64,000 bases of DNA from the NCBI RefSeq assembly GCF_000621605.1, contig NZ_JHXX01000001.1, positions 248,001-312,000 on the forward strand, given 5' to 3'. Below the pieces are notes generated by a model, which was given only the letters and a program-made list of their open reading frames with translations, was not told where the DNA came from and did no database searches. The stretch's first letter is position 1; each line of letters begins with the position of its first letter. The DNA comes from Butyrivibrio sp. MC2021 (lineage in GTDB: Bacteria; Bacillota; Clostridia; Lachnospirales; Lachnospiraceae). The position numbers were made by a program, and so were the translations under genes. Below, one piece after another: positions 31,001 through 34,762 of this stretch.

Positions 31001-31098
31001 CCGTAAACAAAACCGCCAAGTCCGGAGATACCGCAAACATCTATATCACAAGTCATGACGGCAAGTTCACAACAGTAATCACTGTAAAAGTCAAATAA
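16036..31098 (+). CDS. Giant secreted multidomain protein with N-terminal lipase-like serine hydrolase and adhesin-type repeats
   Basis: One uninterrupted frame encodes about 5020 residues. A signal peptide (1-40, ending SRAASA) is followed by an alpha/beta-hydrolase region (about 150-620). Its likely triad is Ser269 (VVGYSRAGA), Asp331 (NQLDLVPK) and His601 (TTHIPEVTLAW). Residues 1190-2720 hold several divergent InlB-type repeats (W...FTMPN.D), two chitobiase-like modules (IYYT..DG.EP) and other beta modules. A fibronectin-like segment lies near 3065-3170, YDG units at 3174-4229 and Big_2-like Ig domains at 4229-5020. There is no LPXTG or C-terminal membrane helix, so it is either released or held non-covalently. 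ATG 16036 is chosen for AGGAGA seven bases upstream; ATG 16018 has no site. Family annotation is from motif reading; the natural substrate or ligand is unknown. Confidence 0.85.
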   Translation: MSGKIKSSLTKHLLRKLLCATLIAAQIILLCPQSFIESRAASAKEPDYTVYRDADGNKLFFNKRYDVEFHYPSFVEMGDPNKKKDGKDLSDVMHYTDDYFKESAINRNVTEGSVDWTQLDNLPLASASLCLAMSAFASNIDNYNASLKRPDYSNKFRNGEDLLKKIGFTNLYHNDWFTVKPEKDSIGVIIGEKEISFGGNDNYVLRAVAVRGAGYESEWASNLTIGLSSEGHVGFNDAAKKAFAEVKKYHNSHPVEEGVKVKYWVVGYSRAGATANLLSGLITDNAAELGTSKRNVYGYTFEAPQGAQRQGNESTLQLKYRNIHNIINQLDLVPKVSPWQFGHQRLGIDYILPYYKNTSSDEYKNYKANMLASLSKDSGCEELVKKYPDEGPIDIYTFNLNVLADRVEKRDGSKRMGDLGGTVYMDTFIDKLLDKVTHSPAWGTQVATWFVTPTIDDVKAYYVKDYQEDLRSLVTWVMSGKAGSRGWFITGIAGLLGLGGFATGFALNPVVAATIAAEISSVCAQPKWLQAILYPGRLALYGTITSALAPFLSVYVSPPIMVSAVHLIPVFVELFLNDRSQQYQNFTGTAAHYMWDLFTTHIPEVTLAWMKSLDDSYADFRTRPDVTKLSIDARDVQEITFYKKDSEIPFAVFANNNIMTNDAGIKCYGDSTGKLDICYTYKDVKVKYTTKHEEYKKITFDAQTKTKSLPEEYKAPYLCKGDVIEMTQTDNGDFKLKKVLQHVIEVEGVADTESRNNYNQFLNDITAFHYDDNVKTELQLTLAGNDEYKFKVTGKADFNLPLINSSSNAIGGKPYYASSYSYKRAGTNKEIDGGKLATAGFFSIDQTGKNYKEAVSTVYTLKFTEAKNVKQNITVLNGAKLFYAKADDKHKAGQEVEYVSTTRDFGGDYLSKSRTTYEVEVGTEVIALPNARWISDECMFNCWKWGTGQGSFFEATGTSSNDYVLNFKVPYSRGGGFTLSTMVGEKAIGYVKEVRLENSAIKGTENIATHDLWNAGIMRQSDGSYYLGGTLNDQVINFGKETPKYITLINNWKKAEGDAGKYQYTGWDSTYSDNLNFNVVKKQDHTSDTKGEIDKASQEFHFSLGSDGKYVKVAPSMTEITNTLVLFNGEATINGKTYSFKNNGEVPVGIGKQATVKATKISAADLINKDIEGMSQAEIDAELKKNNIDINGYQFDRWTVTDDNGNDVTNLWMAEADRTKAEGVKLTGPAFADNEKPKTYYLMADYANKSQTISTDHGLIAVRDSQGEEVFYGSDEEVKLNYGDSVTLNAGTRSFKATLNTDGMNDDEIFVARHDLTDSAWSFEYDSDRYFSDWLVKKESDRFAADIPSENLGTIDKKQAVQTFTMPNYDGKMYFVQQSTTTVPKLYNLTLSTEFEDDIVYFRAQGSQPLYDTAAVPQASNIQLYAPEKLGDMIFSSWNAYTVDEYGDTRPVYLVNFNTSDPNASFTMPNEDLTITPVYLYEDEYVNVVVVNGKLTNDSMQCHPGETIGVAANKENGNESFLGWESSDDGVLFNTPNSTNSIVILPKDCSGKTITITATYAQASYVVKSINSLPIQFAAPNTAAEDIKKALNNVSTVDVKLVSINDPDAISIGTVPIDWNLDLINRYGNAQEMAGDKTDFTITGRIIPQMGLVENESKVFKMDENISKTVVLRFVLTGMGKDCKVQVSREEGVYKEPISVVLSVPDGYEGLYTVDGSQIDRNDTEHTFRFNGTATVNFKGKAGIKTTYTLRTDTYKFENDVNYYGFNITYCFVIDRTAEQNYARNFTLKDENGKVLKTKKTTPGTYITFNSEDIEDVKDTAIYAPWKWVYTWTDENGEKQSNTILGKGFGFRMPNSDVEATLYKKKKVLGAILDLDITNYENNATKAGEITYVLTDYNGKTVLTQPKKAEFKWFNTGCIDINMDLNEGVVLLDPNSEYEPIFPARREFLSATDVQMYWKQGNQVVPIPKDRIYYGGTNYRGSVYFSLIYNPKEQLKAVPVFSGEKIVKNGTSLDDILPKTIDVALVSGKKMTINTPAADWSLKTTSMDENYTYDPDNNLSQKFVAVINLKSKIEAGSVGGTQVNIPDNISTEYKMSIFVEEKPVAAAVYSLLPQSKADDVIQVVYNNPINVKLATPTKNVNIYYTVTEDGSEPKDPTNTDNLYDADTGLNLSGEPGATKLYNIKARAKGDGYADSVVTSFIYKVTLALNNPEEHEVFYKAYGTDDVYESVTTAYAGEYVVINGSTIANAGKDWSSWNSIKDSTGKAIECIDGLDSSKRVIRFLMPNDDVYLDATFTDGISEDTDDTKIEIFMNEPEPDTAADSDLSIKLNISKWKNNEGWIVNDSYTQTGSITWNIGDSKVKFGCLRYYLDLPLSSNIQAALEGIVSKQTNGSPENLIIYLNNDNGNRSYVTVKDGVYHLIINIDPILNSINGFEPIAPVTLKHGTYQEVMDQLNEDESIFAVAKSAEGTKAIVDVPVVYWAVEGKEYDPSNLEQQEIILVPDINANESNFDKGYTLKGVDLTKLPKKTVTVSAAPKSEAVTATLEYEKNIPYIRLNAAEGAKIYYTITIDGKEPANPEIKDINLYNGSGIRISESSENVRVKAIAVEDLKFQSDVAEHKFSNVIAWYEMSVNAYNPYFEEAVKFSVYNSEEDELLSGYTEAVASNDNVTVWAPEPEEGGYEFEKWEVKGLTLSADALKSAELKFKMPATDIELTALYKPAVEDIVLTLMEIEPTKVLPDYIKNMTFTMAGTTWELDSSNISLEWTPDDDKAEFATGYSVEAKLDWDTDADDNKYFNIREVQINEDGSITPLGAWDSYEEFNVPAGINARVKIYDEDERTYGILDDYGWGNIERTQDGGVKITYGYKLTKEKDPGYVPTEQEILNDYINYDNETFADDGGIYELYIPAKDEVIPTDAAALAKAQEKWIPLESTNRSLYELPGRSFYVRSCETTTTKAGSWVKITLSSRPEAISASDFELDYENESVSLKELTTGIQQWQYALESADFNPTNDTPDFYSDSIVDSDEDLYLDEADYDDEASKLVLRKAANYENHVFASNITEESIIAIPARPEKPVILSITDDSSTRMGTLKGQLKDVTKESRIRIQYQEKDSTDWTETFITEDTDATGNFVISGIHVSPVRFRICYNANNEESVLSSKWSDATEFITVANTSSLIEKEITVKDKASGNELVSPVNKTYGDDDFIITCSVDEETGANSKFSYSSSAPSIVKITSTDTEGEAKVNILSAGVAKITVNYESDGNFGKKELTINVVKKPVTITGLSASNKAYDGTVAAEATGTAVVSGILEADRGKVSVKEGYAVFADAAAGINKTVSFREYGLTGERAVNYSLSSQPADVLANITKGTLAEAIEISSVQSYDAKSISVSIPEEFYEDMGTTTYTAGTASVTNGYGGKGTAVVTDFKVDSEGTVTANISATLDAVDEIIVLPVTITSAYYEDISCTISIRLVNKFPANIAFTDKAETVTSYTKTYGDTGFTVTPVVTTETDYAVNNGKYTFTSSNASVARIDKETGAVTIMKPGTTNIKVQYEDANLIGTGTIVLTINPKTVYVYGTAVEDKIYDGTTAAEIKSAGNVKGLVGSDNVTVKATGTVTFKDKNVGEEKDIDISGLTFALEGSDSYKYVLGTYAEGETPEAAKGKITSKPVTVTITAKDRPYETNKKDVELDADKAVITGVLEADAGKVTLDVSKAVALIEDPKVGEGKNVTVRGIALTGEEAANYAVAQPENLKVNILKGIAPTLSDVTSRQAFTTNLITTSVAGLMPNDAENITYKKGTASVVDNDNKPVDADNIIASYEVSDSGQVTVTLISGIDGLKVIVPVIIGTDNYNDATVNAVITLLDKTDAGVTASLSTGDADVVYGMSGIKLNSQAATTGNNGKWTYASSNTDTALIDQSGNITIVNAGISVISAIYESDTSYGEAYIEFSAAPKPITLVQAVNSKVYDGTANATLNGKPTIERAYTDTESDIYLVEGTASFEDKNAGSQKTVTFSGYSLAGTKAANYVLTDQPAAQKADIARKDVTAEFTIESRDFQKDNLAVTIKNAVLNGTLAGDQVSIDTTNAKALMKDANAGEKAVSIEGAVLTGDDKKNYRLVEPLTSTVTINKLRYSGDTYYEFDRTFLGGAKGYDTIDLAAYIPGDYGSLTFNINGFSPSSDMFVKAPVIEDGTKLKYTVAESGSSKTETVRVVAALMNYTDFVFTVHITRADLGLFIKTDEGAVETSNWQLYVGEDIDIIPVFSTNDINQNVVLTSSNPNVATVNQNGNIKANTVGTTTITAISEYADSAGKNYTAKMTITVTEATTKLSFEESSYDVGVGEEILIVPDILPYDAMQKVEWFISNEAIAKMSVEEDTSSAVITGLQKGTAKVTIKAVDGSDKTASCTIHVGNPVGDFTVEAKGKAKAVAVDKSLKMLIKWTETTPQNKDIIWEVEDEYGDDGSYIAKISDDGTLTGVTEGRVTVIATSEGNSSKMAFADIDVYVPVKSASLNITSGSIAQDKANTLQLSATVTSAAEGLEVTGTEIDTDPDIIWAIDSSSKYASFLAVDENGLVSLTEEGRKDAATGKTVPVKATIKAFAGYEKTLVCKVKIVKSQTLSAVTLSEKSLTLSVNSAKSVNISLNPTNFADAVTYAATSSKTNIATASITDGVLTVEGKAKGSAVITVTATSGSVTRKTTLKVSVKAPVSKISFKNKNFAKTEDGSYAALLKLGKKIKVSTAVEPNGAISANGLTWVSTNPSVASVNSNGQVTGIMDGYAVIYAIAPDGSTSCALNITVYEPVQSVKIDKSKLTLASNSDNRIGKVYISGMGPDYATFKTIEFKVPKNKDNIKIMAVDANDIVLTNDFMSEDEDYTDAIVSNGQALAIYADKPGVVTIKGTTIDGTKKTVKCKVTVLGEITNMTVAEKKTKNGLNGIENNETVMKAGSSQTIKPVYEINGVAPSNKKVYAAYKKYTKLGCAYRSSNTSVATVSKTGKITVNKTAKSGDTANIYITSHDGKFTTVITVKVK
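19600..24195 (+). repeat. Divergent InlB-like and chitobiase-like module array inside the giant gene
   Basis: At protein level a composite unit recurs: a beta module, a chitobiase-like segment (IYYTVTEDGSEP at about 22460; IYYTITIDGKEP at about 23730), and an InlB-type repeat ending in FxMPNxD followed by Tyr or Phe. InlB-type endings are visible near 20130, 20440, 21590, 22880 and 24150. Copies are diverged at DNA level, which points to old duplications. Confidence 0.6.
25555..28720 (+). repeat. Three diverged YDG-containing units inside the giant gene
   Basis: Each unit of roughly 900 to 1150 bases starts with an Ig-like segment (SSNxSVAxID, then KITVNYE-type ends) and continues with a YDG module (KAYDGTVAAEA near 25890, KIYDGTTAAEI near 26770, KVYDGTANATL near 27910). 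Units two and three also carry a degenerate second YDG-like module. These modules are typical of large extracellular proteins. Confidence 0.7.
28720..31095 (+). repeat. C-terminal tandem of Big_2-like Ig domains in the giant gene
   Basis: About six or seven domains follow one another. Clear signatures are SSNPNVATVNQNGNI, STNPSVASVNSNGQVTG and SSNTSVATVSKTGKIT, each followed by a short strand ending in T(I/V)TV. The last one ends the protein. Confidence 0.7.
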
Positions 31099-31113
31099 AA
31101 AGTAACATAAGAA

Positions 31114-31150
31114 AAGGCTGAGCTCCAAATTAAGGGGCTCAGCCTTTATT
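31114..31150. terminator. Terminator after the giant gene
   Basis: AAGGCTGAGCTCC (31114-31126) pairs with GGGGCTCAGCCTT (31134-31146) with one wobble pair, followed by TTATTAT. It lies between convergent genes and can act on both strands. Confidence 0.88.
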
Positions 31151-31163
31151 ATCTAAATAATAT

Positions 31164-31760
31164 TTATGTTAATTCATTCACATGAAATCTAAGATGTTTA
31201 ATTTGTTCGGAAACTTTTTTCCTTGTTAAAGGTTTGATAATGTATCCGCTGCAGAAAAGATTCAATGCATCCAGAGCATATTTTGAATCCTTGGATAAAA
31301 AGATAAGATTTATCTTAGGATTTAATGCTTTAAGGTTCTCTGCAAAGGCAAACATTTCATCAGGATTATTATCAATGTCAATCAAAGCGATGGAAACAAT
31401 GCTTTCAGTTGCAAAACTTATAGCTTCATCGATTTTTTCCAGGGAAATAATACGTGCTTTATCCAGTATTTTTTTCAATATAAGCTCATCGCTTACCTGA
31501 GTGGAAGAATCCGGATCAAAGATGAGAATATTTGGAGAAATAGCAGTGAATTCATCATCATTATCCAGGAAAAATCCCGTATCAACTTCAAGGGCGCTGG
31601 CAATGATAGGCAGGGATACAATGTCAGGTTTTCGACGTCCGGATTCCCAATTACCAATGCATCGCCTGGTAACAAACAACAGATCGGCAAGTTCTTTCTG
31701 GGTTAACCCCCGCTGTATGCGCATTTCCTTAAGCTTTTTACCAAATATCTGACCTGGCAT
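31164..31760 (-). CDS. XRE-type helix-turn-helix regulator with C-terminal receiver-like domain
   Basis: The 198-residue protein starts with a Cro/CI helix-turn-helix (residues 8-62, LTQKELADLLFVTRRCIGNW). A CheY-like receiver follows (about 76-190), with acidic residues Asp82 and Asp84, the probable phosphoacceptor Asp128 (IALIDID), Ser156 and Lys176 (GYIIKPL). This order is the reverse of most response regulators. No histidine kinase gene is in the window. It lies next to the c-di-GMP enzyme gene, and an inverted repeat (31782-31815) sits in front of it, which may be its operator (inference). It was probably made from its own start after a 53-base gap. Confidence 0.75.
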   Translation of the reverse strand: MPGQIFGKKLKEMRIQRGLTQKELADLLFVTRRCIGNWESGRRKPDIVSLPIIASALEVDTGFFLDNDDEFTAISPNILIFDPDSSTQVSDELILKKILDKARIISLEKIDEAISFATESIVSIALIDIDNNPDEMFAFAENLKALNPKINLIFLSKDSKYALDALNLFCSGYIIKPLTRKKVSEQIKHLRFHVNELT

Positions 31761-31781
31761 ATTGGCTACTCCTTCATATAC

Positions 31782-31815
31782 AACTATTCGTTAAACATGT
31801 GTTTTGCGAATAGTT
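31782..31815. repeat. Inverted repeat AACTATTCG...CGAATAGTT upstream of the XRE-receiver gene
   Basis: Nine-base perfect arms at 31782-31790 and 31807-31815 flank a 16-base centre. The right arm overlaps the stop codon of the c-di-GMP enzyme gene. There is no T run, so an operator is more likely than a terminator. The extended arm CAACTATTCGT recurs at 34760-34770. Confidence 0.55.
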
Positions 31816-34738
31816 ACGTGTCTTCCTCAGTGGTCCTATTTATAGTCAGAACTGCCACCGCAACTGCGCTTGTGCCTGTCACGGGATTGACAGCTATACG
31901 TCGGATCAATGTGTGAATTATAGTATCCGGTACAACTGTTTCATCAATTACAAGACGACCTCCATATTTACCACATTGCACAACACCATTAAAGAACTTT
32001 GATTCACTTCTTAAATCGGTGTCGTAAATATCTCTTGTGTTAGTTTTGTACTCTATATTTATCGTTCTCTTTAAGAATTCCCGGTAAGAACTATTGCAAC
32101 GGGTATACCATACCTTTGTTCCTTTCACTTCCATAATGCACATTGGAAGTGTATTGAAATAACGTGTAAGTATCTCATCATTTTCATTTGTTAGTGACGA
32201 GAAATCATATAGGTTCAGGCGACCAATGGATGCATAATAATTTGCTTCTTCCGGATTTTCAAATGTCAGCTCGGAATCGTCTTCAAATTTTTTTACGATT
32301 TCCTCAAATGGTATTGGTTTTCCATAATAAAAGCCCTGAATTCTTGTGCAGCCAATCTCCTGCAAAAATTCTGCCTGTTCTGCCTGTTCCACGCCTTCAC
32401 ACAGGGTGTCCATTCCAAGACTGATAGCCATATTTACCAGTTCTGTAACAATGATCTTACCCTCTTCGCCTTCATCAAAGCGCTCCATAAAGCGCATATC
32501 AAATTTTATGAGGTCAAAATGAAGCTGGTGAAGAACATCCAGTGAAGAATAACCGCTTCCAAAATCGTCCATCCATACAGGGAATCCAAGCTTTTGGAAC
32601 CTGGCTATCTGTTCTTTCATAAAGTCAAATCTTTCGCCGATTACACTTTCTGTAATCTCGACAGAAATCAGCGAATGGTCTATTTCTGCAGCATCTACTC
32701 TCTTACAGATCTCATCAACTATATCACAGCTCTCAAAGTCCATACGGGAAAGGTTAATGGATTGCGAAACAACATGATAGCCCAAGTCTTTCATATGTTT
32801 CATCTTTTTCAAAACCTGTTCCAGCACGTACAGATCAAGCTTGTAGATCAATTTATACTCTTCCAGAGCAGGAATGAAGGAACCGGGAGAAAGGAAGCCC
32901 AGCTCAGGATCTATCCAACGGGCCAGAGCTTCTTCATCACATATTTTACCGTTTGAAGCCCGGACTATAGGCTGATAATATACTTTGATCCAACCCTCTT
33001 CTATGGCTCTGTCCAGATTTTGTATAATGTGAATATTGATCTCACTTCTTTTGAGCATATCTTCGTTATAGAATGTGACAGTTGAAGACAGCTCTCCTTT
33101 TCTGCTATCAGCAGCAAACTTAGCACGATCGCAGGCTACGTTTACATCTACATTATCAAGACTGTTGGGATATATTCCTATACGAATCGGCAGCTCTTTT
33201 CCATCATTAGCTGTTTTACAGTCATCCAATACTTTCTGGATGATTTCGGCAACTTTATCTTCTTCTGCAACTGCTGTAAATTGATCGCCACCAAAACGAC
33301 AAACCCTGTGTTCTCCAAAATTTTGAGCGATGATCCGGGAGAAATTCATAATAAGCTTATCTCCCATTTCAAAGCCGTATTGGCGGTTGAAATATCTTAT
33401 TCCGATAATATCCAGATAAACCATTACAGGTTGATTTCCTGTTGCCTCAATTCTGTTTTTTTCATCCATTGCCAGTTTGAAGAAATGACGCATATTAGGA
33501 AGGTCAGTCATTCTGTCATAGAAAATCTGATGATTCAGGTCATCAATATACAGCTTTAACTGATCTCTCATTCGTTTGAAAGCAGTGGTCAGTGCACCAA
33601 TCTCATTCTTTCTCTGATATACCAGGTCAACATCATATTCACCGTCTGCAAGCCTTTGCGAAGCTTTGGTAAGCTGTGTCAGAGGGCTGGTAATAGCACG
33701 CATCAGTACAAAAATTATAAATACAAAAACCAATATAGTGATCAGTGTAATCAGCGCAATGTCTTCAACAAGTGTGATCCATGGGGCATTTATCTCATCC
33801 GTTGGAGCTATACATACAATTTTCATGCCGGTAGAGATAGTTGAAAAAGACATCTGCCTTTTAACACCATGGGCCATATAACGAATCAGATCATCTCCGC
33901 TGTTACCCTTCTTAAAGGTCTCTTCTGTTACGCTGAGCTGAAGTTCGTCAAAGCTGCTGTTTATAGGAAGATCAGGATGATAGATAACCTTTTCTTTGTC
34001 ATCTAAAAGGCAAACAAAGCCGGTATTATAGATTTTAATATTTTGGACCTGATCTATCAGAATATCGCAGGGAATATCCATTCCAAGAACACCGATAAGC
34101 ATTCCGGCCTTGTATATGGGGACAAAATAAGAATAAACAAATTGTTTTTGGCATAAATAAGGGCCTACCCAGCCGGGACTTCCCATGTTTACGGCCGTTT
34201 CATACCAGGTAGCTCCCAAATGCTCTGAGGGTGTAAGTTTTGTGGCATCGAGAGGAGCTTGCTCAATAAGACCGGCCTTTCCTTCTTTCATATAGAAAAA
34301 GCCATGAACATTTTTGCTGACATCCGGGCTGATGCAATAAAAATATGAATTTACTCCGGGGGTGTTCTCAGCAACACCTGAAAATATAACCTGGATTTTG
34401 GAACAATATGATTGAAGATAATCATCCAGAATTCTTATCTGTTCTTTAGTCTGAATACTATCGTTTGTTCCGGTTTTGACCGCACCACAGTTAACCAATA
34501 TAACACTGTCTAGCTCTTCAACAGCAATATTGGCAGTTATTTCAGCGGACTGTGCAATACCATCGAAATATTTCTCAAGAGTTTTGTCAGTATCCTGATT
34601 TATTAAGTTCATCATCCGCACAGAATTCTGGTCTGTTTCCTTCTGGATAATAAAATAGCTTGCTCCAAACACAGCCAATACACTGGTAAGGATGACCAGA
34701 ACAGTGATTATTGTGATGTAAGAGCGGATAGAATGCAT
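31814..34738 (-). CDS. Membrane c-di-GMP enzyme: Cache sensor, HAMP, GGDEF-like and EAL domains
   Basis: The 974-residue protein has a membrane segment (about 10-32), an extracytoplasmic Cache-type sensor (33-310), a second membrane segment, a HAMP linker (TSPLTQLTKASQRLADGEYD), a GGDEF domain (about 410-540), an EAL domain (about 560-800) and a PAS-like tail. The cyclase motif reads GGDQF, so cyclase activity is doubtful. The EAL domain keeps EEALARW, SINLSRMDF, VEITES, DDFGSGYSS, KFD and EGVE, so phosphodiesterase activity is likely. ATG 34738 is chosen because AAAAGGAG precedes it by seven bases. It directly follows the binding-protein gene, probably in one transcript. Confidence 0.88.
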   Translation of the reverse strand: MHSIRSYITIITVLVILTSVLAVFGASYFIIQKETDQNSVRMMNLINQDTDKTLEKYFDGIAQSAEITANIAVEELDSVILVNCGAVKTGTNDSIQTKEQIRILDDYLQSYCSKIQVIFSGVAENTPGVNSYFYCISPDVSKNVHGFFYMKEGKAGLIEQAPLDATKLTPSEHLGATWYETAVNMGSPGWVGPYLCQKQFVYSYFVPIYKAGMLIGVLGMDIPCDILIDQVQNIKIYNTGFVCLLDDKEKVIYHPDLPINSSFDELQLSVTEETFKKGNSGDDLIRYMAHGVKRQMSFSTISTGMKIVCIAPTDEINAPWITLVEDIALITLITILVFVFIIFVLMRAITSPLTQLTKASQRLADGEYDVDLVYQRKNEIGALTTAFKRMRDQLKLYIDDLNHQIFYDRMTDLPNMRHFFKLAMDEKNRIEATGNQPVMVYLDIIGIRYFNRQYGFEMGDKLIMNFSRIIAQNFGEHRVCRFGGDQFTAVAEEDKVAEIIQKVLDDCKTANDGKELPIRIGIYPNSLDNVDVNVACDRAKFAADSRKGELSSTVTFYNEDMLKRSEINIHIIQNLDRAIEEGWIKVYYQPIVRASNGKICDEEALARWIDPELGFLSPGSFIPALEEYKLIYKLDLYVLEQVLKKMKHMKDLGYHVVSQSINLSRMDFESCDIVDEICKRVDAAEIDHSLISVEITESVIGERFDFMKEQIARFQKLGFPVWMDDFGSGYSSLDVLHQLHFDLIKFDMRFMERFDEGEEGKIIVTELVNMAISLGMDTLCEGVEQAEQAEFLQEIGCTRIQGFYYGKPIPFEEIVKKFEDDSELTFENPEEANYYASIGRLNLYDFSSLTNENDEILTRYFNTLPMCIMEVKGTKVWYTRCNSSYREFLKRTINIEYKTNTRDIYDTDLRSESKFFNGVVQCGKYGGRLVIDETVVPDTIIHTLIRRIAVNPVTGTSAVAVAVLTINRTTEEDT

Positions 34739-34762
34739 TAATAAACTCCTTTTTTTATGCAA

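Noticed and set aside
25555..31095. CRISPR-like or satellite DNA repeats in the giant gene
   Set aside because: The repetition is at protein-domain level only; DNA copies are diverged and differ in length.
16036..31098. Many opposite-strand frames longer than 60 codons within the giant gene
   Set aside because: They lack ribosome sites and recognisable protein features and are shadows of the coding frame.
31782..31815. Terminator for the c-di-GMP enzyme gene
   Set aside because: The loop is 16 bases, the stem is AT-rich and no T run follows on either strand.
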